DNA from: Astrothelium macrocarpum
Lineage: Eukaryota; Ascomycota; Dothideomycetes; Trypetheliales; Trypetheliaceae
DNA length: 64,000 nucleotides
Direction: 5' to 3'
Assembly (NCBI GenBank): GCA_021030915.1
Contig: JAGEMR010000017.1
Coordinates: 62,001-126,000 of the forward strand
Below the pieces are notes generated by a model, which was not told the DNA's origin, did not search any database, and saw only the letters and a list, made by a program, of their open reading frames with translations. The position numbers and the translations under genes are program-made. The first letter of the stretch is position 1. The number at the start of each line of letters is the position of its first letter. Below, one piece after another: positions 21,333 to 32,759 of this stretch.

Positions 21333-22283
21333 TACTCTAAGATCTCTAAGATGGAATGACCGAGGAGGGGCCCATTCAAATGGAGTGCTCCCTCAAAGTA
21401 AACGGGTTGAGCGAAGGCTATGGCGTGATATTCGAGTAGTGCCGGTAATTCAGATTGAAATAAGGTGCGGCTTGGGTAAATGTGCAAGAAGCATGAACGT
21501 GAACGAGCAGCGGATGAAAGGGAGTATTGAATTGGGGCAAATACCACGTATGGGGGGAGTGCATGGGGGGAGATAGAGGCAAGTGCGAAACGTCTTCAGT
21601 AAACGCTTTGTCCGACCTCCGTCTCAGCTTAGTCAGTGTAGCGCAGGCGCGTTCGGGCGTGTTGCCTGTTACTGTCTGAGGCTGACGGATGGCCCCGCTG
21701 AAACGATCGACACGTCGGGCCCAAAACATTTTTCTGGCACCTGTCGTCTACCTTATCTGTGCTCGGTCTATCCTGTAGTCTTGTTGACTTGTTCCTCCAC
21801 GGTTGGCACTTGGTACTGGTACTGGTACTGACAGCGGTACCGATAGCCAGCGATGCAGCGCAGAGGTGGGCGGGACGAGCCGGCGGGCCTTGTCTGTGTC
21901 TGTCACCTGGATCTTGGCTTCGCTTGGCTTGGCTTGACTTTGCTCTGAACCTTCATCAGCCATCGCTTTTTCTGCCAACTCATTTCCCAACCTCTGCACT
22001 TTTTCCGTTGTACATTACCACCACGCGTAGCTAGCTTTGTATCCATAGACCACTGTCAGCCTTGATCCTCCGTGTCTGCTCCCTGTTCGGTTGCTTTTCT
22101 CCGCAGCTGTATTTCCCATCCCATCCCAAACCCTTCACCATGCACCGATGACGGAAAAATCATGTGGCTTCATCACGAGTCACTAGACTAACTTACGCGA
22201 ACAGCAAAAACTTCTGTGCTTTTTCTCCACCCGAAACTCCCGGGAGAGTTTGGATTGTTCACCGAATTTTGCCTCTTTAGCCC
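21333..22283. other. Divergent promoter region between kexin and PhoD genes
   Basis: 950 bp shared upstream region. It includes a short tandem repeat of TACTGG units at about 21809-21828 and TTGGC-type repeats near 21925-21945. Pyrimidine-rich leader sequence precedes the ATG at 22284. No additional gene seen. Confidence 0.45.
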
Positions 22284-25200
22284 ATGGATTCTCGTCGACA
22301 TAGCTTACCCTATGATGCATCCAAATATCCCACCTACCCCCAACGCGATGCCTATGATCCTAGCAATGGCTCCAACGTGCCCACGTATCCTCAAAGTGAT
22401 GCCTATGATCCCAGACGGTCTGTGTATAAAAAGGCACGAGATCCTTCCCAAAGCTTCACCAAACGCTCAAGCGCTAGTGCTGCTGCAGGGGGTGATGATT
22501 CCAGGACACAAGAGGGCTCGTATGGGAAGCGTATACCGCCACAAGAGCATCGTCGTTCAGGCCCTCCGATAGACGGATCTGCGTCAGCTTCTCAAGCACG
22601 ACCGCCAGATCAAGCTGCGGACTACTTTCAACCCAATGCCGCCGACCTACAGCATTTGCGTCAACCTGCTCACCCGCCAAACGGTATCGCCGCCAATCCG
22701 CCAGTGCAAAAGGATCCACGCCCGGCTCAAGCTCAGCAAGCCCGATCGCGACCCACATCTCTTGCTTATCCGCCTCCCATCCAGACACAGTCAAGTCAAT
22801 ATAGGGATAATCCACCTTCCAACGAATACGAAGTATCACCCATATCGCCTGGTACGACAAATCGAAATATATCTGGTGGGAGTGTATCGTCGAGCAGGCG
22901 GAGAGGATCAGTACCACATAGATCGCCCTTACAAAAGCTAGAAGGAAAACTTGGTGATATTAGTAAGGAAGAGAAACGAGCGAGGTTGGAGGAGGCAGAA
23001 CACCAAGCCCGCCAACGAGTTGCTGCTCAAAAGGTCAATGGCATGACATATGATTATATCAATCAAGACAGTTCCCAGCAATCTTCCTCCGGCCCAAATT
23101 CTCGTGCCTCCGCAAGTGGGCAATCCCGGAAAAGCCGCATTGATCCCGGCCAAATTCCCAGATCATCAGAGGGATCGGGACGAGATGCACCAGGAAGTGC
23201 TCGCGATATTCCCAATTCTCGAGTAAGACGAAAGGATGTCCCGCTCTACGATACCAATTATGCTGCAGGCCTGACAGAGAGAACACCTAGTTATGCTGAG
23301 GAAGGCAGTGAGCCTCTTGTTTCCAAGCGGCAAGGCCGCTACTATGGCGATGTTGGGCCTGATGTCGGTGCCGCGGTGCTCGATGACACTTTTCAAGCAA
23401 ATGCCAAAGCCAAGGAACCAAAAGCTCAAGCCAACTATGCAGCTGGTGACCCCAACAGAAGCAGCAGTCGAAGACTCCAAAAGAAGCAACCTGAAAATTA
23501 CCGTAATGGACAAAGAGATCCTAATGCCATGTCCGACGCACACAAACAATTACAGACTGATCGAATGGGAGAGCATTCAAAGTCTGCAGCAGCAGTCCTT
23601 GGCAATAAACAACCAGATCCAGTACCCAGGGAAGCAGTAAAGAACGAATCGAAGCAAGCACCAACATACACTGTACCTCCTCAGACTTCGGCCGGTCAAC
23701 ATGCACGGGAGCAAGTGGGCCTACATCCAGAAGAGCATCAAGCTCAGTCAGAACGCACAACTAAAGAACAAGGTCGTCATCATTTTTCCAACATTTTGCA
23801 TCGAAATCGAGGGCCCGTGCGTCAGTACCAAGCACCCAAACCCCTCGAAGAATGGAAACAAGCAGGCACCGCTCGTCTCTTGGGCTCTGACATTGATCTG
23901 GAAGAGGCAGACACCGGAGACGACCGCAACAAACCGTGGTGGGAGCAAAAGGATTCCAGACGTCGAAGCAGTTACTCTCAGCAAGACAAATACGATGGGC
24001 TTCAGGAAGACAAGGACGATCGTGTCAGCTTCAATCCATCTCTATATCTCAAGTGTGGTCCTCTCCTGCGGTATACTGGAATGCGACGCGAACAGTCTTC
24101 ACGAAGCAGCCGTCATGCAAGCGGAGAACGCGAGATTTGGAGAGGAAGTGTCATGATAGTCACCTTGGATGCTCAATCTTCTTATGATAGGACCCCCACG
24201 CTCCGACTATTTGTCCAACCAAGAGATTTACTGCCACCTCCACCCGCACAAGTGGATGAAGTATCTGGACAACATTTAGAACCCGAATATATTGATCCAT
24301 TGGCTGGTCTGCCAAAGCTTTCGCGGACCGGAAAATTTGTCTACGTCAGACCGGTAGAACAGCTAGATGAAGAAACCGATTATTCTTACATTGAAAGCGA
24401 CGAAGGCCTGTTCGAAAGCGTCAAACTGTCGCAGACAGCAAATGGGGATGGTGCAGCAGATAATCAACGTGGTCCGATCCAACAACAACGTCAACGCAGG
24501 CAAAAGGATGGGGAGATGCAGGGCAAATTTCGTGAGGTGAAGGCTGCACGACTGCATGCAGAACGAGGCGTCACATTTTGGAGATTCAATATTGAGATTG
24601 AGCTGGCCTCGAAACAAACACGTATAGCGTATCGCATCAATCGTGGACCAGCTATTGGGTTCTGGGTTCCTGCGAGAGGGCAGACAATGAACATGATGTT
24701 CCACAGCTGTAACGGCTTCAGTCTGAGTGTAGATCCAAACCATTTCTCTGGCCCGGATCCCTTGTGGAGAGACGTTCTCAACAGCCACCAAACTCGTCCT
24801 TTCCACGTCATGATTGGAGGCGGTGATCAGATCTACAACGATCGCTGTACTAAGGATACGGCTCTTTTCCAGGACTGGTTGGCCATCAAAAACCCAGAGC
24901 ACAAACACTCGGCTCAATTTACCGCTGAAATGCAAGATGAATTGGAAGACTTCTATCTCAACCGATATTCGATGTGGTTCTCGCAGGGTCTTTTCGGTAT
25001 GGCAAATTCTCAAATTCCAATGATAAACGTTTGGGACGATCATGATATCATTGATGTAAGTTCTTGACGAATTTTGCCAGGCTGGCATGTGCTAACAATA
25101 GTTCAGGGCTACGGCTCATATCCGCATCATACCATGAGTACCAATGTCTTTTGTGGTCTTGGAGAAGTAGCATTCAAGTATTATATGCTTTTCCAACACC

Positions 25201-27625
25201 AGAGTGTCGTCGGTGAAACCCAGGCTGATGAGCCTTCTTGGATGCTCGGATCTTCTCCTGGTCCATATATCAATGAACTCAGCCGTAGCATCTTCATGTT
25301 TCTTGGAAGAAGCGTGGCATTCATGGGGTTGGATTGTCGGACGGAGCGGATGGTGAGTTGAATAAATCTCGGTTACCGTATAGCTGCTAATCCTACCCAG
25401 CGAGATTCCATTTTGAGTGAAGAAAGCTACGAGCTGTCTTTCGACAGGTGTCGGCGCGAAATAATTCAAGGAGAGACGAAACATCTAATTGTACTACTTG
25501 GAGTGGTAAGTTTATGCTGCGGTTGCTTTTTCAAGCTTTAGCTTACGTTTGGCCTCAGCCTATCGCCTACCCCCGATTGAATTTCTTGGAAAATGTTTTG
25601 ACTTCTCGCGCAATGGATCCAATCAAAGCAATCGGACGTACCGGAATGCTAGGCGGGTTTGTAAACAAATTTGACGGTGGTGTCGAGATCTTGGATGACC
25701 TTGACGATCATTGGACTGCAAAACATCACAAACACGAGCGAAATTGGTTTATCCAGGAATTGCAAGAGCTTGCTGCTGCAAAATCAGTTCGGGTCACAAT
25801 ATTGGGTGGAGACGTGCATCTTGCTGCTGTTGGACAATTTTACAGCAATAAGAAACTCGGAATTCCAAAGGACCGTGATCATCGATATATGCCAAATATC
25901 ATCTCATCAGCCATTGTCAATACTCCGCCACCGAACATGATGGCAGATGTTCTCAATCGTCGCAACAAGGTACACCATCTTGACGAAGACACGGATGAGG
26001 ACATGATACCAATGTTTCTACACGATGTCGATGGCAGTGATAGAAACAACACGCATCTTCTACCACGTCGTAATTGGTGTTCCTTGCGCGAATACGAACC
26101 TGGAGCTACACCGCCACCTACACCACCGCCAGCATCACCATCCCTTGACGAACCACCGCAGCCAAAACGAACATTGTCATTGACGCGCAAAGATTTTGCC
26201 CCTGCGCAGCTTGTTCGCCGTCTGTCTGGTCGTAGTCAAGGTCCGCCTCCTCCACTCGCACCGGAACAGACACGTCCTTACAGTGACTATTCCCAAGGAA
26301 GTGCTGATACTGTACAACGCCCAGCAACAGACAAACAGCGCTCAGTCTCAACGCCATCCTCGCAACCACAGTATCAGAGACAAGATACCTCTGAACGCAT
26401 AGCGCTTGCCAAAGCCAACGCACGACACAACGAGAATCCCAATCCCAAAACCGTCCCATCAAACATATCTCCGCCTCCACATTCTGCACGCAGCCCATAT
26501 CCTCCGCCCTCACTCAACACCTACGCACCAGCTCTCGCCCGAAGCCAATCCACCAGCGGCGATCCCTCCTCCTACGGTGAAGTCGCTGGTCAGCCCACTC
26601 GCCCTACTCCCTTCCACCGTCGCCTCACGGATCCCAATATCGCGAGCCTCCGTGGAGGTCCCAATCCACAACCCGGCCATGACAGCAACAACACCGGCAG
26701 CCAAGATTTCAACGACCACATCAGCCTCCAACACGGCCTCGACATCTGCCTCAACGTCGAAAACTCCCAACGCGACCCCGCAGGAATCACCACCCCGTAC
26801 CGCCTCCTCGTCCCCGCACTCTTCTACGACGGGCCCCTTGACGCAAACACCGCTCGCCTGACCAAATCCCGCATCGGTTCCGTCTGGCAGCGCGTTCGCC
26901 ACGGCGTTGCAGGCCGCTCTGAGCAACAAGAACCAGACGACTACTATTCAGACGAGGAGCCCGAGGAACGCTCCCCAGTCGCAGATCCCGGTCCCAGACA
27001 AGGCCAATTCCCACGCCAGCCCGCACCCGCGCCTACTGCCGCTACCGCAGCGCCAACATCGACGCCCCCAGCAGCAGCAGCGGTCCCGCAATCCCAACAA
27101 CTGCCGCCGCCGCAGCAGCAGCAGCAGCAGCCGCCACCACCACGCACCACGCCATCAGTCTCATACGCCTATCCCTCCGCCGTCCCCGCCACAATGACCT
27201 CCCGCCACTCATCCCAGCCCACCACGCCGACCGCACCAGCCGGGACGCCACGGCAACAGCAGCAATTCCCCACGACGCCGCTGCAGCAGACACACACAGC
27301 CTCGTCGTCGCCACCGATCTCGCCCGCGGTCGCGTCCGCCGGGTCCGAGAAGCCGCGTGGCGGGATCCTGACGTCGTTGGCGCGGCGCTTCTCGCGGAGG
27401 GGTCCGCCGGCGCCGTCGCGCGCGAGGGAGAGGGAGGATGAGGGGTATGGAAGGGAGAGGTATGGCGAGAGTGAGGAGGATGTTGGGGCGGGGGAGTATG
27501 GGGATGAACTTGAGGGGGAAGATGAGGAGGGGGAGTATGAGCCGGGTTATGAGGGGGAGGAGGGGTGGAGTCCGGGTGGGGAGGGGGAGGGGAGGAAGAA
27601 GTCGGTGTGGAAGATTTGGAAGTGA
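22284..27625 (+). CDS. Large PhoD-like phosphatase-domain protein
   Basis: Four exons: 22284-25055, 25107-25352, 25401-25505 and 25559-27625, giving 1,729 residues. Roughly the first 550 residues are disordered, Pro/Ser/Gln/Arg-rich sequence. The metallophosphatase-type core (about 560-1200) shows GGGDQIYNDRC, NVWDDHDIIDGYGSYP, LIVLLGVPIAYPRLNFLEN and ILGGDVHLAAVGQFY; these Asp/His/Asn motifs fit the PhoD_2-type fungal family. The C-terminal 500 residues are Pro/Gln-rich, with a poly-Gln run, and end in a Glu/Gly/Tyr-rich tail. There is no signal peptide, so it is probably intracellular. The substrate is unknown; PhoD enzymes in bacteria are phosphodiesterases/alkaline phosphatases, but that cannot be carried over with confidence. 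Confidence 0.9.
27100..27135 (+). repeat. CAG-type microsatellite coding poly-Gln
   Basis: Run of CAG codons within the last exon of the PhoD-like gene, giving a Gln tract in a Pro/Gln-rich disordered segment. Such tracts often vary in length between strains. Confidence 0.8.
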
Positions 27626-27944
27626 GTTGGGATGGGGATGGGTTGTGGTGGAGCGAAGGGATGGGTTGAGAGGAGGTTGTGAAAGGTGGGGATGCTTTGG
27701 TTGGTGATTTCTTTTTTCTTTTCTTTTTCTTTTGATAGTGTTTCTTCGGTGAGCGCTACTTCATGATTCGTTATGCCCAAGATTGTATACCTATTTGAGC
27801 AGCACTATATGTTCGTACTTCTCCTGTATCTCTTATTCAACGCATGATACTATTCTAAGGGTAATGATAATCTTCTAAAGGTCTTCAAGCCGCACCTTGA
27901 CTGCATCAAATTTATGATGATTGAGCTTACGAACTTGTGAATCC
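27626..27944. other. Intergenic, 3' side of the PhoD-like gene
   Basis: A T-rich stretch (TTTTTTCTTTTCTTTTTC near 27710-27732) probably lies in the 3' untranslated region. Nothing else supported. Confidence 0.4.
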
Positions 27945-28097
27945 GCCATCACTAGGGATTGCAGCAAAAAATGTCATTGCTTCTCATCAAGTTGTTCACG
28001 AATTTTGATTGCTTGTAACGGTATGGGGTCCTTCCAACAGGGCGTGCAGCGATTGTATCTTTCGCGGTCGCGAGTGACATTTCATATTGCAACCACT
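27945..28097. mobile_element. Probable relic of the MITE family seen at 39388-39629
   Basis: The right part (28049-28097) matches the right arm of the 39.4-kb palindromic element: tTATCTTTcGCGgTCGcGAGTGACATTTC-like sequence, with roughly 80 percent identity over about 45 bases by eye and the same ACTGGT/GCTGGT end. The left end (around 27955-27978) has an inverted GATTGCAGCAAAAAATGTCA that partly mirrors it. The interior is not similar, so this is a decayed or internally different copy. It ends about 10 bp from the stop codon of the Zn2Cys6 gene. Confidence 0.45.
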
Positions 28098-28106
28098 GGT
28101 AATGTC

Positions 28107-29339
28107 CTAATCTCGCGTTTCTCCCTTGGCAGCCTCCGTCATCGGCCACGCTAGCCATTGATACCACCGTCTACCAAGGTGTACCCCAATGCCCTCTATG
28201 AGCCGTACCCCAGCATCGCCTACAGCCCAGTGACGTCGCTGTTTGTGGAGTAAAGCTGCATAGTGTGCTAAGATAACAAGGGCTTCAGGTCTTCTTTGCT
28301 CGAGGGCATCATGATATGAGTCTGGTATTAGCATCATCCACGCGAGGACAGCGGAGAATCGAGACCTCGTCCTGGGCTGGTCGAGATTTGACAGATATAC
28401 ACGTTGCAGTTGCAAGATTGTCTCTGCATATGTTGTACCCAGCGCGCAGTCGGATTCAACCAGATTGGTGAGGTCTGATATTTCCTGAGGTAGCTTGCTT
28501 CTGTCAAGAGGTTCGTCGTCCCCGATCAGACCTACATCAAGAAGAGGCGCATACTTCGATTCTCGAATCTCATGCCAAAAGGATTTGACGATGAACCTGC
28601 TACCCCGAGAAAGCTTGATCCATTCAGAAATGTGATCAAGGAGACTATTGAGGTCAGAATGCATGGACCTCACAGGATCCGCGAAGACATGTGCTGCAAG
28701 CAGACCACTGAATAGTAAAACGGGCCCAAAACTATGAATGGTCACTTTAGGTAGGACAACGTGGAATTCTCTCAAAGCGATAGCCTGGAACTCGACAGCT
28801 CTACGCTCATAATGGGCGGCATTTTGAGGTCTGCAATAGCTCACATGTAAAGCTGCGATGGCAAGGATTCCATACATGAGAAATGGATTATGCAATGCAT
28901 CTCTCATAGCCACATCACGCCACAAAGATTGCTGGGACGGAATCTCTGACAGCGTGGCAAACGTCTCGCTCGTAAAATGAAAGGTAAGTTCTATTTGTTC
29001 CAAATTGAGAACCTCCCCTTGATCGATCGAAGTTTGCGGTGTTGAGACCACTGGTGCTAAATCACGTGGAGATGATCCACTTGACGTAGCGATTTCCACA
29101 GACGCGGGAACAGTAGCTTGGCTTTCCGCCGGGGAAGCCTCGTTGAAGGAGCATTGAAAGTTTCTTGTGACGCAATTAACACATCTTGGACGTGTTTCGT
29201 CGCACTGTGAGCTGGCATGGGTGAGTATGTTCAGGACTCAGATGGACTCCAGAAGCCAGACCTTGATATGTCTCCGCTTGCAATCTGCGCAGCCACGACG
29301 TGACTTTTTATGCGACCTACGACCCGGCGCTGCGCTCAT
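28107..29339 (-). CDS. Zn2Cys6 fungal transcription factor
   Basis: Two exons, 29339-29262 and 29204-28107, intron 29261-29205 (GTCTGG..CACAG), 391 residues. The junction completes the zinc cluster GCADCKRRHIK-CDETRPRCVNCVTRNFQC, with spacing Cys-X2-Cys-X6-Cys-X6-Cys-X2-Cys-X6-Cys. This binds DNA as a binuclear zinc cluster, normally at CGG half sites. The remainder is the fungal-specific regulatory region (NPFLMYGILAIAALHVSY; the C-terminus LGRRWYQWLAWP resembles the usual end of this subfamily). An in-frame upstream ATG at 29426 would add 29 residues. Targets are unknown; no adjacent pathway genes point to one. Confidence 0.88.
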
Positions 29340-29446
29340 GGCTCCACTAGATGCCTGCCCTATTGAAACCAGAGGCTGACCTTGTCGATAATTTCTTGAA
29401 GAATTGCGGATGGAATGGACGCTCAATCCCTGTAGGTTGGACCGTG

Positions 29447-29504
29447 TGATACGCGTATTTCGCCGAATACGCGTATTTGACGAGACACGCGTACTTTGCA
29501 GGCT
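29447..29504 (+). repeat. Three 18-bp tandem units each starting ACGCGT
   Basis: ACGCGT occurs at 29451, 29469 and 29487, exactly 18 bp apart. Units read ACGCGTATTTCGCCGAAT, ACGCGTATTTGACGAGAC and ACGCGTACTTTGCAGGCT. ACGCGT is also the MluI cell-cycle box bound by MBF/APSES factors. Confidence 0.85.
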
Positions 29505-30257
29505 TAAGGAGGTTTTGAAGGTGATGGATTCCGCTCGTCAAGATCCCAGCAGTCTTCGACCGCTGTTTGACTGTTGCGTCTTCAGTTGTGGTGGAGGATT
29601 GAAATTACCGCAAAACTATCGTGAAAGCGTCGCAAAGCTAGGTCTCTTAAGAAGAAAGCTTTTGCCAAAGTTTTGTCCGACATTCGAAGAACCGCTAAAA
29701 TATCTCAAAGTGTCGACAATATTGACAACAAGGTCAATGTCGTCAACAGCGTCGTCAGCAACAACATTTAAGCCATCTATCTACAACTATACTGCTCATC
29801 TACTATCGATCCGAATTGACTTAGTTTCAAGTCGAATTTAGGATAGCATTGACGTTCAACAATTGGGAGTGTTGTCGAGAAAAGCTTAACAAAGTTTTTT
29901 CCAGAAATGACTCAATAATTCAAACCGCCGAGGTCTTTTGGAAATTTAAAGCAAGGTTGTAAAGCTACGATAATCTTGAGATACACAGTAAACTACTGAC
30001 TTATTGAACGCTGAACAACCTGTTCGCTTGCAGAAAATTGAGACGCCACACGTTCTCAGAATCACCGAGGGGCTAATATTTCTAAGTTCGCTCAACTATT
30101 TCCAGCTCATTCTCAGCGCTCAAAAATCGTGAACAGTCAGACCAAGTCGGCGTCGAATTATTGCATCGGACTTGTTGTTTTTGCTCTTATCTCAAGCAAA
30201 TGAGTAGTTGGCAGCTGCCCGGAGTTCAAATATACCTTCCCTTCCAGCCAATAACAT

Positions 30258-30302
30258 GTATTTCGGCCAATCCGCGTATACCGCCCAAATACGCGTATTC
30301 CG
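30258..30302 (-). repeat. Inverted copy of the ACGCGT repeat cluster
   Basis: Read on the minus strand this segment gives ACGCGTATTTGGGCGGTAT followed by ACGCGGATTGGCCGAAAT, closely matching the units at 29451-29486 but in the opposite orientation. The two clusters are about 0.8 kb apart. Confidence 0.75.
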
Positions 30303-30647
30303 CGCTCGGCCTTTCGCTGCATTCTCGTATTACGCACAAGCGAGATGCCTCTAGCCTACTAAAGAAAAACCCGTTTAGGTCAAAAGTCATAGCCAAGACC
30401 TTCGCGCTTCTAAAAATCAGTGGTTCGCTAGGAATCATTTATGCGATTCATCTCGTGTTGCCAAGGTAAGAACCACACAGCCACGAGATTCAACGTATGG
30501 CCTCTACGAATGACTCCGTCTCCCAAATATATTTATTGGCCATGACGAGAACGCAATGATTCCAATTTCAGACTGAATTTCCCAGAGCTCCTCAATATCA
30601 TTTCGAAAGCAGCACTTATCGATTGATCGTTTCCGATTTTCTACGTT

Positions 30648-31542
30648 ATGGCTATCCCACCTCCTTTACCCGGAGGCTACCAGCTATGGTGGTATTATCC
30701 TTCTGTGCCAGCCTCTGTTGTCGTTGCCATTATCTTCTCTATTCTCTCATGTCTCCACCTTTATGGCGTTGTTCGAACAGGAAAGAGGTTCTGCATTCCC
30801 TTAGTGGTCGGCGGCATCTGTACGGTTTTCTTGGCCGATCTGTTTCTTCTCGACACCTTGCTAAATACGTGCAGTTGAAGTTGTCGGCTATATATTTAGA
30901 GCCATCGCTCATTACAACACCACAAAGACCCTCCCTTACGCCATCCAGTCTCTTCTTATCCTTCTAGCACCGATCCTCTTCGCGGCGTCAGTCTACATGT
31001 ACCTTGGCCGAATCATCGTCGGCGTCCAGGGTGAACAGTACTCTGTCATCAAGCCAAGATGGCTGACAAAAATATTTGTTGCTGGGGATGTGTTATGTTT
31101 CTTGATACAAGCTGGTGGAGGTGGTATGCTCGCAAGTGCAAAGAAGGCTTCAACCACGAGGCTAGGCGAGCATGTTATCCTTGGTGGGCTGATCCTACAA
31201 ATCATTATTTTCGTCCTATTTGTCCTAGTCGCCATTACATTCCATCTTCGATTGGCTGGGTCAAAAGCTCGACAAAGCTCTCCTTTATGGCAGCAGCTCT
31301 TGCTGAGTCTGTATATAATCAGCTTTCTGATTGCTCTTCGAAACATCGTGAGAGCAGCAGAGTACGCGATGTCTTCAAGCGGATATCTCCTCAGGCACGA
31401 GTGGGTTATCTTCGTATTTGACGGAGCATGTATGATTCTGGTCCTTTTGATTAGTCTTTCCTGGTTCCGGAGTGAAGTAGGTTCTAAGCTCACAGGAAAT
31501 ACTGCGGATGTGGAGACATACCAAATGGTGAATCGCAAATGA
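30648..31542 (+). CDS. RTA1-like seven-helix membrane protein
   Basis: Two exons, 30648-30819 and 30875-31542 (intron 30820-30874, GTACGG..GCTAAAT..GCAG), 279 residues. The protein is mostly hydrophobic with about seven membrane segments. RTA1 family features include YYPSVPASVVVAIIF near the N-terminus, VVGYIFRAIAHYNT, YAIQSLLILLAPILFAASVYMYLGRII, the FVAGDVLCFLIQAGGGGM segment, and FRNIVRAAEYA-like sequence written here as ALRNIVRAAEYAMSSSGYLL. The family (RTA1/RSB1) is linked to lipid translocation and resistance to aminocholesterol and other lipophilic drugs. The exact substrate is unknown. Confidence 0.92.
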
Positions 31543-32759
31543 GCTTCTGGCTCGAGTGCTTCTAGGGAAGGTATCATTTGACATGGCAAAGAAGATGATC
31601 TAGGCCATCTCTCACGCGCAGTTTTTAGGGCAAAACGAAGGATATCTGTTGGTTTTTGCATGGGAGTTATTAGTCTGAAGGTCTGGATCTTTACCAAGTA
31701 CGATTTTAAAGTTGTGTAGACAAGATAGATATGGTACGTGTGAGCAATGCATCTTGGAATTTAAGCTGTATAAACAGGAAGGCAGAGACATTTGCACCGA
31801 AAATTCATGTTGCATAGATTGCTGATGTCAGTAGATCATGTCAAATACATTAAAATATGCCACTTTTAGAGCAACCCTGCACCGAATCTACCGCCTTATT
31901 AAAAATCATGAGGCCTTGGAGTTGAGGAAGAAGAAGATATTCACTGTGTCAATTAATGTTCAGCATCCAATCATAGTTGATAACCTCTTCATACGGGTTT
32001 CGGATGGTTTCCAAGTAAACTGTAAGTAGTAAATTAGGAATACAACGGTATCAGCTATCGAAAAAAGAAGTGTTCATTCTTTTCTATCGTCCATCCTTCA
32101 ATTCTGCAGATCTTGTGAAAGCCAATCGCCAATTCTAGACAGAATGGCACCAGAACTCCATAGAGCAAATTGGTCTTCGAAGTTTTCGATTTGTGCAAAC
32201 ATACGTTGGTGATGCGTGGGGATTATCCCGAAAATGACGTGTCTTTAATCAACGACTAGCAGCAACAGCAGCGGGCCAGACGGAGATCTCGATCCTGAAT
32301 TAACCTCTAATGTGCATCTTCGATTCTTCTCTTTTAAGTTCAAGTGTTGGGATGTTCAACAAAAACCGGCATGCGCGGATGCGAAATTACTCCAAAAAAG
32401 GAAATTTTTTGAAACGCCTACCAATAGCCGCGTCAAGCGCGATTTTACGCGCGCGCGAACGCGCTTCCGACAAGCGCAGACATTCCTAATAGCATGCTTT
32501 AGCGCTACAATCTTTTCTTAAACAGGCATTTACTTGAGGAGACCCCCTTTTGACTTTTCAAAGCTGATTCTTGTACTCCTCATCGTCCAAATTCTGGTAC
32601 ATTTCAACGCTTGTAAAAGCCTGGGGGCCTCTCTATAAAAGTAAGTCCATTCTCCCAGGAGATTCTCTTCTTCAATTTTTCCAAACTCTCTACCAAACAT
32701 TCAAACAAATAACCAAATTCCATACCATTACTTCACCAAAACCTTTTTTTTATTCAAAA
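31543..32759. other. AT-rich intergenic region
   Basis: 1.2 kb with no supported gene. It includes a GC-rich imperfect hairpin at 32435-32466 inside otherwise AT-rich DNA, and an oligo-T/CT-rich leader just upstream of the ATG at 32760. Confidence 0.45.
32435..32466. repeat. GC-rich imperfect palindrome
   Basis: AAGCGCG at the left end pairs with CGCGCTT at the right, around a core of alternating CG (ACGCGCGCGCG). It could form a hairpin or Z-DNA-prone tract in an AT-rich setting. Confidence 0.6.

Larger units (their letters stand above)
29340..30647. other. AT-rich intergenic region bracketed by ACGCGT repeat clusters
   Basis: 1.3 kb between the Zn2Cys6 gene start and the RTA1-like gene start (divergent). 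Apart from the two repeat clusters listed separately, there is a 145-codon plus-strand frame (29404-29841), which has no family resemblance and is probably chance. Confidence 0.45.

Noticed and set aside
29404..29841. 145-codon plus-strand frame between the Zn2Cys6 and RTA1-like genes
   Set aside because: No family resemblance, starts inside the ACGCGT repeat cluster, composition unlike neighbouring genes; likely chance.
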